A DNA stretch of 39,192 nucleotides, from NCBI GenBank assembly GCA_016290765.1, contig JAEEVE010000004.1, positions 1 to 39,192 on the forward strand, in the 5' to 3' direction. Below are positions 28,205-36,410 of the stretch, in pieces. Both the position numbers and the translations under genes were made by a program. Each line of letters starts with the position of its first letter. The stretch's first letter is position 1. The stretch is from Muribaculaceae bacterium. GTDB taxonomy: Bacteria > Bacteroidota > Bacteroidia > Bacteroidales > Muribaculaceae. The notes under the pieces are model-generated. The model was given only the letters and a program-made list of their open reading frames with translations. It was not told where the DNA came from and ran no database searches.

Positions 28205-31200
28205 CTATTCGGTTGTTATCTCGGTTTCACTTGTTTCTTTCACGGTTTTGCCTTGATACTTCTCATGCAACTTCTGGAACACGATGAAGAAGGCTGGGAC
28301 AACAAAGAGCAGGGCGAGAGTACCGACGGCCATACCGGCGGTGACGCCGAGGGCAAGCACTCGGTTACCATTGGCACCGGCGCCACCGGCGATGATGAGC
28401 GGAATCATACCCGCAATCATCGTGACTACGGTCATCAAGATGGGACGCAGACGCTCCTCGCAGGCGGCAAATGCAGCATCGCGGATGCTCATGCCTTGTT
28501 CGCGACGCTCTGAGGCAAACTCGGTGATGAGGATGGCGGTCTTCGCCAATAGACCGATCAGCATGATCACACCCGTCTGCAAGTAGATGTTGTTCTCCAT
28601 GCCAGGCAGATGCAGTAGCGAGACCAGCCAGATGGCGCCAAACGAGCCCATCAGACCGAAGGGCACGCTCAGCAGCACGGCCATCGGGGTGAACCATGAG
28701 TTGTAGAGTGATGCAAGAATCAGGTAAATGAGGATGGCGCAGATGCAGTAGATGAGTGCCGTGGCGTTAGAGCCCGCCGCTTCCTCCACCTCGCGCGACA
28801 TGCCACCATATTCGTAGCTGTAGCCGTTAGGCATCGACTCTTTGAACACTTCGGCAATGGCCTTGTGAGCATCGCCCTCCGAGTATCCGCTGGCGGTCAT
28901 CACACCGCAAGTGATGCTTTGGAATAGGTTGAAGTGATCGACCGAGGCCGAGCCGACAATCTCATACAAATTGACAAACTCCGAGATGGGAGCCATCTTG
29001 CCACCTTGCACACGCACAAAGATGTTATTGAGCGACGAGGGGTCAAGACGATATTCAGGCGCAGCGTTGGCCATGATGCGATACACCTTGCCAAACTGGT
29101 TGAAGTTGCCTACATAAGAGCCACCGCAATAGGCACCCAGGGTGCGGAGCACAGAAGCGGGTGTCACACCAGCGCGGTCGCACTGCGTAGCGTCGACTTC
29201 GACCTGATATTTCGGAAAACGCTCTGAATAGGTCGACATGGCCATCATGATTTCTGGACGCTCGTTCAGCTTGGTTAGGAATTGGGTCGCGTCGATGTTG
29301 AAGTCCGACATCGGGCGGTCCTGCATGTCTTGCAGCACCAGGTTCACACTGCTGTTCGAGCCGTAGCCTGGCACCTGTGGCATCTGGAATGGGATAACCC
29401 GGGCATTCTTGATGTCCTTGCAGTCCATGGCGAAGCGAGCGTAGACCAGCATGATGTTGTGGTTCATACCCGGACGGTCATCCCAGTTCTTCAAGCGGAT
29501 GATGAGCGTGGCATAGCAGCTGCCCGAACGACCGGCCATCATGCCATAACCACTCACCACAGCGTAGCTCTCCAACTCGGGAATCTTCTTCACACGCTCC
29601 TCGACCATCTTCACAATCTCTTGGGTCTCATGCAGGGTGCAGCCCTCTGGAGCACGAACCTCGGCAAAGAACACGCCCTGGTCTTCTTGCGGCACAAGAC
29701 CACTGGGAAGACCGCGCATGAAGATGACGAGCAGCACAGCAGCGATGGCGAGCAAGATGCCCGCGATCACCGGGCGCTTGATAAAGCGGCTCACGCTCTT
29801 GGTATATTTCCTCAGGATGGCGTTATAGCTGGCAGTGTAGGCCTTGGTGACATAGTAGTTCAGGTTCTTCTTCTCCTTGCCGTCCTTGGAATAGCGCATC
29901 ATGATGGCGCAAAGGGCAGGACACAGCGTCAAAGCCGATACACACGACAGACCCACAGCCGATGCCAGCGTGACACCGAACTGCGTGAAGAACGAGCCCG
30001 AAGTACCCGGCATGAAGGCCACTGGGATAAACACAGCCATGAAGACCAAGGTACACGAGATGACGGCGACTGACACATCGTTCATAGCCTGACGCGTCGC
30101 CTCACGGGCATCGGTGATGCCACCCTCCATCTTCGCCATGACCGCCTCAACAACCACAATGGCGTCATCCACCACGGTACCGATAGCCAGCACAAGGGCG
30201 AATAGCGTCAAAATGTTCAGCGAGAAGCCTGCTAGCGACACGATGGCGAAGGTTCCCAACAACGACACGATGATCGAAATGGACGGGATAACCGTCGCCT
30301 TGAAGCTCTGCAGGAAGAAGTACACCACAAGGATCACGAGGATGATAGCGATGACTAGTGTCTCCACCACATTGTGGATGGCAGCGAACAGGAAGTCGTC
30401 ACTGGTTTCCAAGATCAAAAACTCTAGCCCGGCAGGCATTGTCGGCTTCAGGTCTTCATAGAGCTTGTTGATGCGGGCGTTCACCTCGGTAGCGTTGGCG
30501 CCCGGTGCCTGGAACACCATGTAGATGGTGCCCGGCTTACCGTCGATGTTCGATGTGAAGTTGTAGCTCACGGCTCCAATCTCCACTTCGGCCACGTCGC
30601 TCAGGTGTAGCAGGTGACCGCTGTCGCTGGTGCGCAGCACAATGTCGTTGAACTCCTCGACGGTCTTCAGCGTACCTTTGTACTCCATCGAGTACTGATA
30701 GGCGTTCTCCGACTGCTCACCCAGCGAACCCGTGGCGGCAACGAAGCTCTGACCGCCAATGGCGGCGAATACGTCGTTGGGCTCCAGACCATACTGCGCC
30801 ATCACATCGGGTTTGAGCCAGATGCGCAGGGCGTAAGTGTTACCCAATGCCAACACGTCGCCTACACCGGTAATACGCATCAGACGCGGACGAATGTTGA
30901 TGTCGATGTAGTTGGCAATAAAGTCGGCATCATACTTGCCGTCCACGCTCTTCAGTGCGCCGATGTGCAGGATGTTACTCTGCTGTTTCATCACTTGCAC
31001 ACCCACCTTGGTCACCTCCGAGGGCAGCAAGGCGGTTGCGCGGCTGACGCGGTTCTGGACATTCACTGCGGCCAGGTCGGGGTCGGTGCCTTGTTCAAAA
31101 AAGACTTGAATCGAGACATCGCCCGATGCCGAGGCCGAACTGGTGATATAGGTCATACCCGGCACACCGTTGATGTTCTCTTCCAGCGGCTGAATCACCG

Positions 31201-31381
31201 ACTTCATGATGGTGTTCGCGTCGGCGCCGGTGTACGATGTCGATACGCGCACCGTCGGTGGTGCAATGTTGGGGTATTGCTCAATGGGCAGCGTGCTCAT
31301 GCAGATGACGCCCACCAGCGTGATGACAATCGCTATCGCGCATGCCATCACATATTTGTTGATGAAGATATTATTCTTCAT
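28205..31381 (-). CDS. RND multidrug efflux permease (HAE1/AcrB family)
   Basis: INKYVMACAIAIVITLVGVICMSTLPIEQYPNIAPPTVRVSTSYTGADA and TM4 motif AIGTVVDDAIVVVEAVMAKMEGG; 1058 aa. Confidence 0.97.
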   Translation of the reverse strand: MKNNIFINKYVMACAIAIVITLVGVICMSTLPIEQYPNIAPPTVRVSTSYTGADANTIMKSVIQPLEENINGVPGMTYITSSASASGDVSIQVFFEQGTDPDLAAVNVQNRVSRATALLPSEVTKVGVQVMKQQSNILHIGALKSVDGKYDADFIANYIDINIRPRLMRITGVGDVLALGNTYALRIWLKPDVMAQYGLEPNDVFAAIGGQSFVAATGSLGEQSENAYQYSMEYKGTLKTVEEFNDIVLRTSDSGHLLHLSDVAEVEIGAVSYNFTSNIDGKPGTIYMVFQAPGANATEVNARINKLYEDLKPTMPAGLEFLILETSDDFLFAAIHNVVETLVIAIILVILVVYFFLQSFKATVIPSISIIVSLLGTFAIVSLAGFSLNILTLFALVLAIGTVVDDAIVVVEAVMAKMEGGITDAREATRQAMNDVSVAVISCTLVFMAVFIPVAFMPGTSGSFFTQFGVTLASAVGLSCVSALTLCPALCAIMMRYSKDGKEKKNLNYYVTKAYTASYNAILRKYTKSVSRFIKRPVIAGILLAIAAVLLVIFMRGLPSGLVPQEDQGVFFAEVRAPEGCTLHETQEIVKMVEERVKKIPELESYAVVSGYGMMAGRSGSCYATLIIRLKNWDDRPGMNHNIMLVYARFAMDCKDIKNARVIPFQMPQVPGYGSNSSVNLVLQDMQDRPMSDFNIDATQFLTKLNERPEIMMAMSTYSERFPKYQVEVDATQCDRAGVTPASVLRTLGAYCGGSYVGNFNQFGKVYRIMANAAPEYRLDPSSLNNIFVRVQGGKMAPISEFVNLYEIVGSASVDHFNLFQSITCGVMTASGYSEGDAHKAIAEVFKESMPNGYSYEYGGMSREVEEAAGSNATALIYCICAILIYLILASLYNSWFTPMAVLLSVPFGLMGSFGAIWLVSLLHLPGMENNIYLQTGVIMLIGLLAKTAILITEFASERREQGMSIRDAAFAACEERLRPILMTVVTMIAGMIPLIIAGGAGANGNRVLALGVTAGMAVGTLALLFVVPAFFIVFQKLHEKYQGKTVKETSETEITTE

Positions 31382-31384
31382 GGT

Positions 31385-32560
31385 TTAGTCTTCCTTTTTG
31401 GCTGCGGTTGGGAAAAGGACTTGCTGACCTTCCTGCAAGTTGTTGGCGCCGACGGTCACGATGCGGTCGCCCACATTCAGGCCCTCTTTCACAATCAGGT
31501 CCTTGCCGTTGCCGGCGTCGGTCGTGATCACGGTGACGGCGGTAACCGTGCTGTCGGACTTCACTTTATAGACTAGCGACTTGTCTTGCAGACGCACCAA
31601 AGCATTCTGCGGAATCACCATCACATCCTTGCTGCTCAGTGGCAGAATCACGGTGCCTTGGATGCCCGAGTACAGATGGCCGTCAGGGTTGGGGAACGTG
31701 GCTTTGCAGGCTAGCGAACCCGTTGCAGCGTCCACCACGCCCGTGATGCTGGAGATGCGGCCCTTTTGTGGATACTCGGTGCCGTTCTTCATCACAAAGG
31801 TCACATCGGGCAACTCAGCAAGGTATCGGTCCTTGTCGCTACGAGTGGCACCTGAAGAGATGCCCGCCTCGAGAATCGATTCGGGAACCGAGAACCAAGC
31901 CTCCATCTGTTGGTTGCCGCTGACGATGGTCAATTGGGTCATTGGAGTCACCTGATCACCAGCATGGACAGTAATCTCACCCACGATGCCCGAAACCGGT
32001 GAGGTTAGCGTGCAGAAACCCAAGTTCACTCGAGCACGGCTCACGGCTGCTTGCGCCTGGGTAACCGAGGCCTTAGCCTGGCCGACCGACGCTTGCGCCT
32101 GACGGTAGGTGTTCAGCGAGTTCTCGAGCGTGTAATTGCTCACAATCTTTTTGTCAAACAGGTTCTTGTTGCTGTCATACTCCAGTTTCGCACTGTTGGC
32201 TTGTGCCTGCGCAGCCGCCAGATTGGCCTGCGCAGCCTGGAGGTTGGCTTGCGCCGATTGCAGCTCGTTTTGAGCATTGCGAGAGTCAATGACAAACAGC
32301 GTCTGTCCGCGCCTCACTTGCTGACCTTCGGTCACGCAGATGCGCATCAGTTGGCCGCTCACTTGGGGCGAGATGGTCACATCGGCCTGGCCCTTCATCT
32401 TGGCACTGAATTTCACGGGTATCTCGATGTCCGACTTCGTGATGGTCATCGTCTCAAACGATGTCTGCGTCTCCTTGGGTATGTCTACTCCACATGTCGC
32501 CACACACACCGCCATGAACATCACCGCGCTCAACTTTAAAAATTGACTTTTTCCTAACAT
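31385..32560 (-). CDS. RND periplasmic adaptor (membrane fusion protein, AcrA-like)
   Basis: Lipobox CVATCGVDIP; PQVSGQLMRICVTEGQQVRRGQTLFVID, coiled-coil AQANLQAAQANLAAAQAQANSA, TSPVSGIVGEITVHAGDQV. Confidence 0.95.
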   Translation of the reverse strand: MLGKSQFLKLSAVMFMAVCVATCGVDIPKETQTSFETMTITKSDIEIPVKFSAKMKGQADVTISPQVSGQLMRICVTEGQQVRRGQTLFVIDSRNAQNELQSAQANLQAAQANLAAAQAQANSAKLEYDSNKNLFDKKIVSNYTLENSLNTYRQAQASVGQAKASVTQAQAAVSRARVNLGFCTLTSPVSGIVGEITVHAGDQVTPMTQLTIVSGNQQMEAWFSVPESILEAGISSGATRSDKDRYLAELPDVTFVMKNGTEYPQKGRISSITGVVDAATGSLACKATFPNPDGHLYSGIQGTVILPLSSKDVMVIPQNALVRLQDKSLVYKVKSDSTVTAVTVITTDAGNGKDLIVKEGLNVGDRIVTVGANNLQEGQQVLFPTAAKKED

Positions 32561-32833
32561 AATTATTGTATTCTTTTAAAAAATCAAATTAAAAAAGGCT
32601 CATTTCTTGCCTAGTAGTCGAAATGTGACATATAATGATAAACTGCCAACCTGCGGCAAGCAGTTATGCTATTAAATACTGTCCCACAAGAATAATGAGT
32701 GGGCGGTATTGATTGTAATATGTTAAAAATCAGATTATTAAGTAGATTTGTTCTTTTGAGAGTCATTTGCCTGTCAATATGGGTAACTTGGTGATAACCA
32801 TGCCGAATAATTCGGTTAAATGCAAATATTGTG

Positions 32834-32841
32834 CAAAGATA
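32834..32841 (-). promoter_or_regulatory. Candidate -7 element (TATCTTTG) upstream of the RND operon
   Basis: CAAAGATA on + is TATCTTTG on -, matching the Bacteroidota TAnnTTTG element; no clear -33 TTG at the expected spacing. Confidence 0.4.
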
Positions 32842-32915
32842 AATATTATTTTTTTAATAAAAGGTGTTATTGACTTTTTTTTGAAAAGGAATTCTCGTTA
32901 TTTTTAACATATTCC

Positions 32916-34025
32916 TTAGTTTAGCACTGCAGTGAAGTGGGCGGGTGGGGTGAGCGGCTCGCTGGTGGGTTGGGGCGTGTCGGTGATGTGGAAGATGCCG
33001 CGGCGGCCGTGTCGCTCGCCCAGTACGCTGCAAACCAGCCCCATGGTGCACCGCAGATTGACCTCGACGCATGGGTCGAGACCGATGGTGCCATCGGCAC
33101 GGCGATAAAGCATCATATCCACACCCAGGTGTCCGTCATACTCGGGCGCAATCAGCGCGGTGATGACCTGTTGCAAGGCCGTCACCGCGTCGTCTAGGGC
33201 GGGATAGAGGGCTGCGATGCGATCGTGCAGTGCCTGGCGGGTGTCGACAACGCCACCAGCATACTGGTGGTGGAAGTCGCTCTCAAAGACCGAGTAACCC
33301 ACCAACTCGACCCTGCCGTCACGGCACAGCCACTCGGTGGCAAGATCCTGAATCTTGTCTAGCGCCTCTTCGCACAGCAGCGACCCTTGCCGCCGCAGGC
33401 CACCTTGGCACCATTGCCACAAGTGCTCGTCTTCCATGCTCAACACGCGGTAAACGCCCTGTCCGCTGCCCGACCAGGGCAACTTCAGGTAGCATCCCGG
33501 ATGCTCGCTAGCCCAACGCTTGACTTGCTCCAGTGTGGTGAGTTCGACCGGGGTGGGGCAGTAGTCGATGCCTGTGAGCTGCTGCAGCCGCTCATTCATG
33601 GCGATGGTGGTGCGGCGGTGCGACAAGCGATGCACCGCCTCGATGCGTTCGGTGCTGGGCAACAGCCCTTCGGGCACGCCCCAGCGCTGCAGCGTGCGCC
33701 GTGTGGCGCGGCTCCACCCCCATGGCACCAGGTGCGCTTCGGTCAAGTTGGGCAGTTCCTCGGGCGTGATGATGTCAACCCCCAATCCCTGTGCTAGCAG
33801 CCACTCGCGATCTTTCTTGTGAACATCATGCGATGTCATTGTGCATTGTGCATTGTGCATTGTGCATTGGTCGGGGCACAGCACACGGTCGCCCGGCTGT
33901 GCCAGCCATGCCGGCAGCAGCCGCAGGTCGTGCCGCAGCTGTGCCGCTCGTGGTGGGGCAGTGTAGTTCAGCCCCCCATTGGCCAGCGCCAAGTCATTCT
34001 CGGGATTGAAATAATAAATGTCCAC
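32916..34025 (-). CDS. Conserved hypothetical, ATP-grasp-like; start corrected to GTG at 34025
   Basis: VDIYYFNPENDLALANGGLNYTAPPRAAQLRHDLRLLPAWLA; ATP-grasp-like KLPWSGSGQGVYRV and LGVDMMLYRRADGTIGLDPCVEVNLR. The ORF-track start at 34127 runs through a terminator hairpin and promoter, so the GTG is preferred. Confidence 0.65.
   Translation of the reverse strand: MDIYYFNPENDLALANGGLNYTAPPRAAQLRHDLRLLPAWLAQPGDRVLCPDQCTMHNAQCTMTSHDVHKKDREWLLAQGLGVDIITPEELPNLTEAHLVPWGWSRATRRTLQRWGVPEGLLPSTERIEAVHRLSHRRTTIAMNERLQQLTGIDYCPTPVELTTLEQVKRWASEHPGCYLKLPWSGSGQGVYRVLSMEDEHLWQWCQGGLRRQGSLLCEEALDKIQDLATEWLCRDGRVELVGYSVFESDFHHQYAGGVVDTRQALHDRIAALYPALDDAVTALQQVITALIAPEYDGHLGVDMMLYRRADGTIGLDPCVEVNLRCTMGLVCSVLGERHGRRGIFHITDTPQPTSEPLTPPAHFTAVLN
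33836..33870. repeat. Heptamer microsatellite (ATTGTGC)n inside the ATP-grasp-like CDS
   Basis: GTCATTGTGCATTGTGCATTGTGCATTGTGCATTGG read directly; encodes DQCTMHNAQCTMTSHD on the - strand. Confidence 0.9.
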
Positions 34026-34043
34026 AGCACATATTTTTCGCTG

Positions 34044-34074
34044 CGAAAGTAGTGATTGTCGCCCGAATGTGCAA
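34044..34074 (-). promoter_or_regulatory. Promoter for 32916..34025: TTGC-N19-TACTTTCG
   Basis: TTGC (34074-34071) and TACTTTCG (34051-34044) on - strand, 19-nt spacer, close to TTTG-N19-TAnnTTTG; leads into the GTG at 34025. Confidence 0.55.
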
Positions 34075-34120
34075 GAAAAATTTCGCCAAATCTCATTTCT
34101 TTCACAAGATTTGGCGAAAT
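34075..34120 (-). terminator. Rho-independent terminator for 34154..36250
   Basis: Perfect 14-bp inverted repeat ATTTCGCCAAATCT (34080-34093) / AGATTTGGCGAAAT (34107-34120) with 13-nt loop, followed on the - strand by TTTTTCTTGC. Confidence 0.82.
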
Positions 34121-34153
34121 CCTTCATCCCCCCTTTAGGGGGCTAGGTGGACA

Positions 34154-36250
34154 TCAGTATCCCAGCAGCGTCAGTTCGGCCAGCTGGAAGACGTAGTAGG
34201 CGCTGTTCCACTTGTCCTTGCCGCCAATCTCGATGACCTCAAACCGATAGTACTTGTACGCCTTCGTCACGCCGTTGAACTCGAAGGTGTAGTCGGTAGA
34301 GTTGCTGGTGCCCAGCCCGGAGCCGTCGGTCACATGAGCCAGCTGGGTCCACGACTCGCTCTCGCTGTTGCGGCCATAGATCTTCCAATTCTTCGGATTG
34401 CGGGTATAGAAATTGTAGGTGTCATTGCCCGGAGTCATCTTATAGCTGGTGGGGGTGAATGCGGTGTTGCTCTTGAGGTCAATCCAGATGGTTTCCCATG
34501 CCCCAGAGCGATTCTCCACGCACCACTTGGTGTTGCGGTTGCCGTCCACCAGCTTGGCATATCCCTCGTTGCCCTCATTGTCCAGGGCGTTGTGGGGGAT
34601 GTTGTAGCCGATGGCGGTGAGCGTCTGAGGGGTGGGGTCGGTGGGTGGCGTGACCGGTGTCGTCTTGCCCAGCATCAGGTTGATGACGGCGTTGACGTCG
34701 GCGATGTCGACATTGCCGTCACCCGTCACGTCGCCAGCCTCGGTCGGCGATGTCTTGCCCAGCATCATGTTGATGACGGCATTCACGTCGGCGATATCCA
34801 CTTTGCCGTCGCCGTTCAAGTCACCTGGGATGTTTATCTCCGGTGGATCGAGGGGGGCTAATATCTCAATAGCCGTGTAACTGTGGTATTTGTAAGAACT
34901 GCCATGCACCATGCCATTCGTATAAACGAGATACATCTTGCCACCATCATTATAGCTGATTGCGAAACTGTTTCCGCTCTCCACTTCCGCATAGTTGATG
35001 TCAGCCTCATCACCTGTGCCATTCATATAGAACCCCCTCATATAACATTGGCGGGCACGGTTATAAATCTTGTAGCCAGTCGACTCGGTGCCCACAAAAC
35101 ACCACAGGTAATTGTCGTCGTTTGACGGCGATGACGAGGCTCCTACATAGTTGCTGTTTGGGTTGTTGATCAGATAGACGTCGGGACTCTTGATATGATA
35201 CCAGTGGGTCGACCATGCCGATGGGTCGGTTGTGGGCACAAACGGCAAGCCCTGGGGGGTGGGGTCGGCCACCTTTGTGCCGGTGAGCTGCAACTCGGCC
35301 AATTGGAAGATGTAATTGTTGTCGCTCGTGCTCTTGCCATTGATTTGCCGCACCTCAAAGCGGAAGTAGCGGTAACCCTGGGTGATTCCCGTGAGAGGGA
35401 ATGTGTAGTCGGTGGTGTTCTTAGCCTCCAGGCCGCCACCATTGGTCACATGCGCTATCTCAGTCCAATCGTCATTTTTAAAGACCTTGCCATAGAGGAT
35501 CCACTCCTTGGGATTGCGGTTGGGGTTCGTTTGGGTGTCGTTGCCTGTCGTTAAGATATAGCCGTTGGGGATAAACCACACGTCACTCTCAAAGTCCATC
35601 CAGATGGTCTCCCAGGCACCGGAGTTGTTCACCACACACCACTTGGTGCTCTTGTCCTGGTCAACCAACTTTTTGTAGCCCTCAGGTCCAACATTCTCCA
35701 AGGTGTTGTGAGGGACATTATAATCGGTCGCTGTGAGTGTCTCGTAGGGCAACTCGGTGGGCGGTGTCGGTGGCTCAATCGTCACCTCTATAGATGTGAA
35801 AGTGTCAACTTTTCCATTAGTGCCAGAAAAACAGTTATTATCACTGTCGTAATAGACATACATCTTTTGGGTCACTTGACCATATCGATCGTTATAGTAG
35901 ATGTAGAAATTGTTGCCGCTGGCCATCTCGACATAGCTGAGCTCATAATCGCCAGGCGAGCCGCTTACATAAAGGCCATTCATATAGGCCCGAGCGCCGC
36001 GGTTGTAAATCGTGTAGCCAGTCGACGAGGTGCCCACAAAGCACCACAGATAATAGTCATCGGTCGAGGCGGTCGTCGAGGGATATACATCGTCCCAACT
36101 CGCATGATTGGAGTACATATAATGAGTGCCGGTCTTGATTTGATACCATTTGGTCGTCGAGGCCGACGGGTCGGTCGTGGGCTCAAACGGCAACGACCAT
36201 GCGCTTGCTGCCACCAGTAGCATCGCAAAGAGAGATAAAAACTTTTTCAT
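34154..36250 (-). CDS. Secreted multidomain protein: unassigned ~130-aa module x2, discoidin-like x2, dockerin-type repeat pair; start corrected to 36250
   Basis: Signal peptide MKKFLSLFAMLLVAASAWS begins at 36250; the ORF-track extension to 36394 crosses a promoter and terminator. Discoidin-like ...KLVDQDKSTKWCVVNNSGAWETIWMDFESDVWFIPNGY..., dockerin GDLNGDGKVDIADVNAVINMMLGK...GDVTGDGNVDIADVNAVINLMLGK. Confidence 0.8.
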   Translation of the reverse strand: MKKFLSLFAMLLVAASAWSLPFEPTTDPSASTTKWYQIKTGTHYMYSNHASWDDVYPSTTASTDDYYLWCFVGTSSTGYTIYNRGARAYMNGLYVSGSPGDYELSYVEMASGNNFYIYYNDRYGQVTQKMYVYYDSDNNCFSGTNGKVDTFTSIEVTIEPPTPPTELPYETLTATDYNVPHNTLENVGPEGYKKLVDQDKSTKWCVVNNSGAWETIWMDFESDVWFIPNGYILTTGNDTQTNPNRNPKEWILYGKVFKNDDWTEIAHVTNGGGLEAKNTTDYTFPLTGITQGYRYFRFEVRQINGKSTSDNNYIFQLAELQLTGTKVADPTPQGLPFVPTTDPSAWSTHWYHIKSPDVYLINNPNSNYVGASSSPSNDDNYLWCFVGTESTGYKIYNRARQCYMRGFYMNGTGDEADINYAEVESGNSFAISYNDGGKMYLVYTNGMVHGSSYKYHSYTAIEILAPLDPPEINIPGDLNGDGKVDIADVNAVINMMLGKTSPTEAGDVTGDGNVDIADVNAVINLMLGKTTPVTPPTDPTPQTLTAIGYNIPHNALDNEGNEGYAKLVDGNRNTKWCVENRSGAWETIWIDLKSNTAFTPTSYKMTPGNDTYNFYTRNPKNWKIYGRNSESESWTQLAHVTDGSGLGTSNSTDYTFEFNGVTKAYKYYRFEVIEIGGKDKWNSAYYVFQLAELTLLGY

Positions 36251-36301
36251 GCTTGTAATGATATTTGAGTTAGATATAAACAATTTTGCCAATTTTGGGT
36301 G

Positions 36302-36332
36302 CAAAATTAAATAAATTGGCTCAGATTGCCAA
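36302..36332 (-). promoter_or_regulatory. Promoter for 34154..36250: TTGG-N19-TAATTTTG
   Basis: TTGG (36332-36329) and TAATTTTG (36309-36302) on - strand, 19-nt spacer, matching the Bacteroidota TTG-N19-21-TAnnTTTG pattern. Confidence 0.6.
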
Positions 36333-36342
36333 GAGATTGTTA

Positions 36343-36396
36343 AAAAAAGTTGGTTGCACTTTTGTCTTTTTAGTTGCAAAAGGCAAAAGTGCAACC
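36343..36396 (-). terminator. Rho-independent terminator for 36411..38897
   Basis: 13-bp perfect stem GGTTGCACTTTTG (36352-36364) / CAAAAGTGCAACC (36384-36396), extended inward by CTTTT/AAAAG; - strand continues AACTTTTTTTAAC. Confidence 0.8.
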
Positions 36397-36410
36397 GCTG
36401 TTATCTACTA

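Noticed and set aside
29282-30073. 263-aa + strand ORF opposite the RND permease
   Set aside because: Antisense to a conserved HAE1 permease; composition typical of a spurious shadow ORF.
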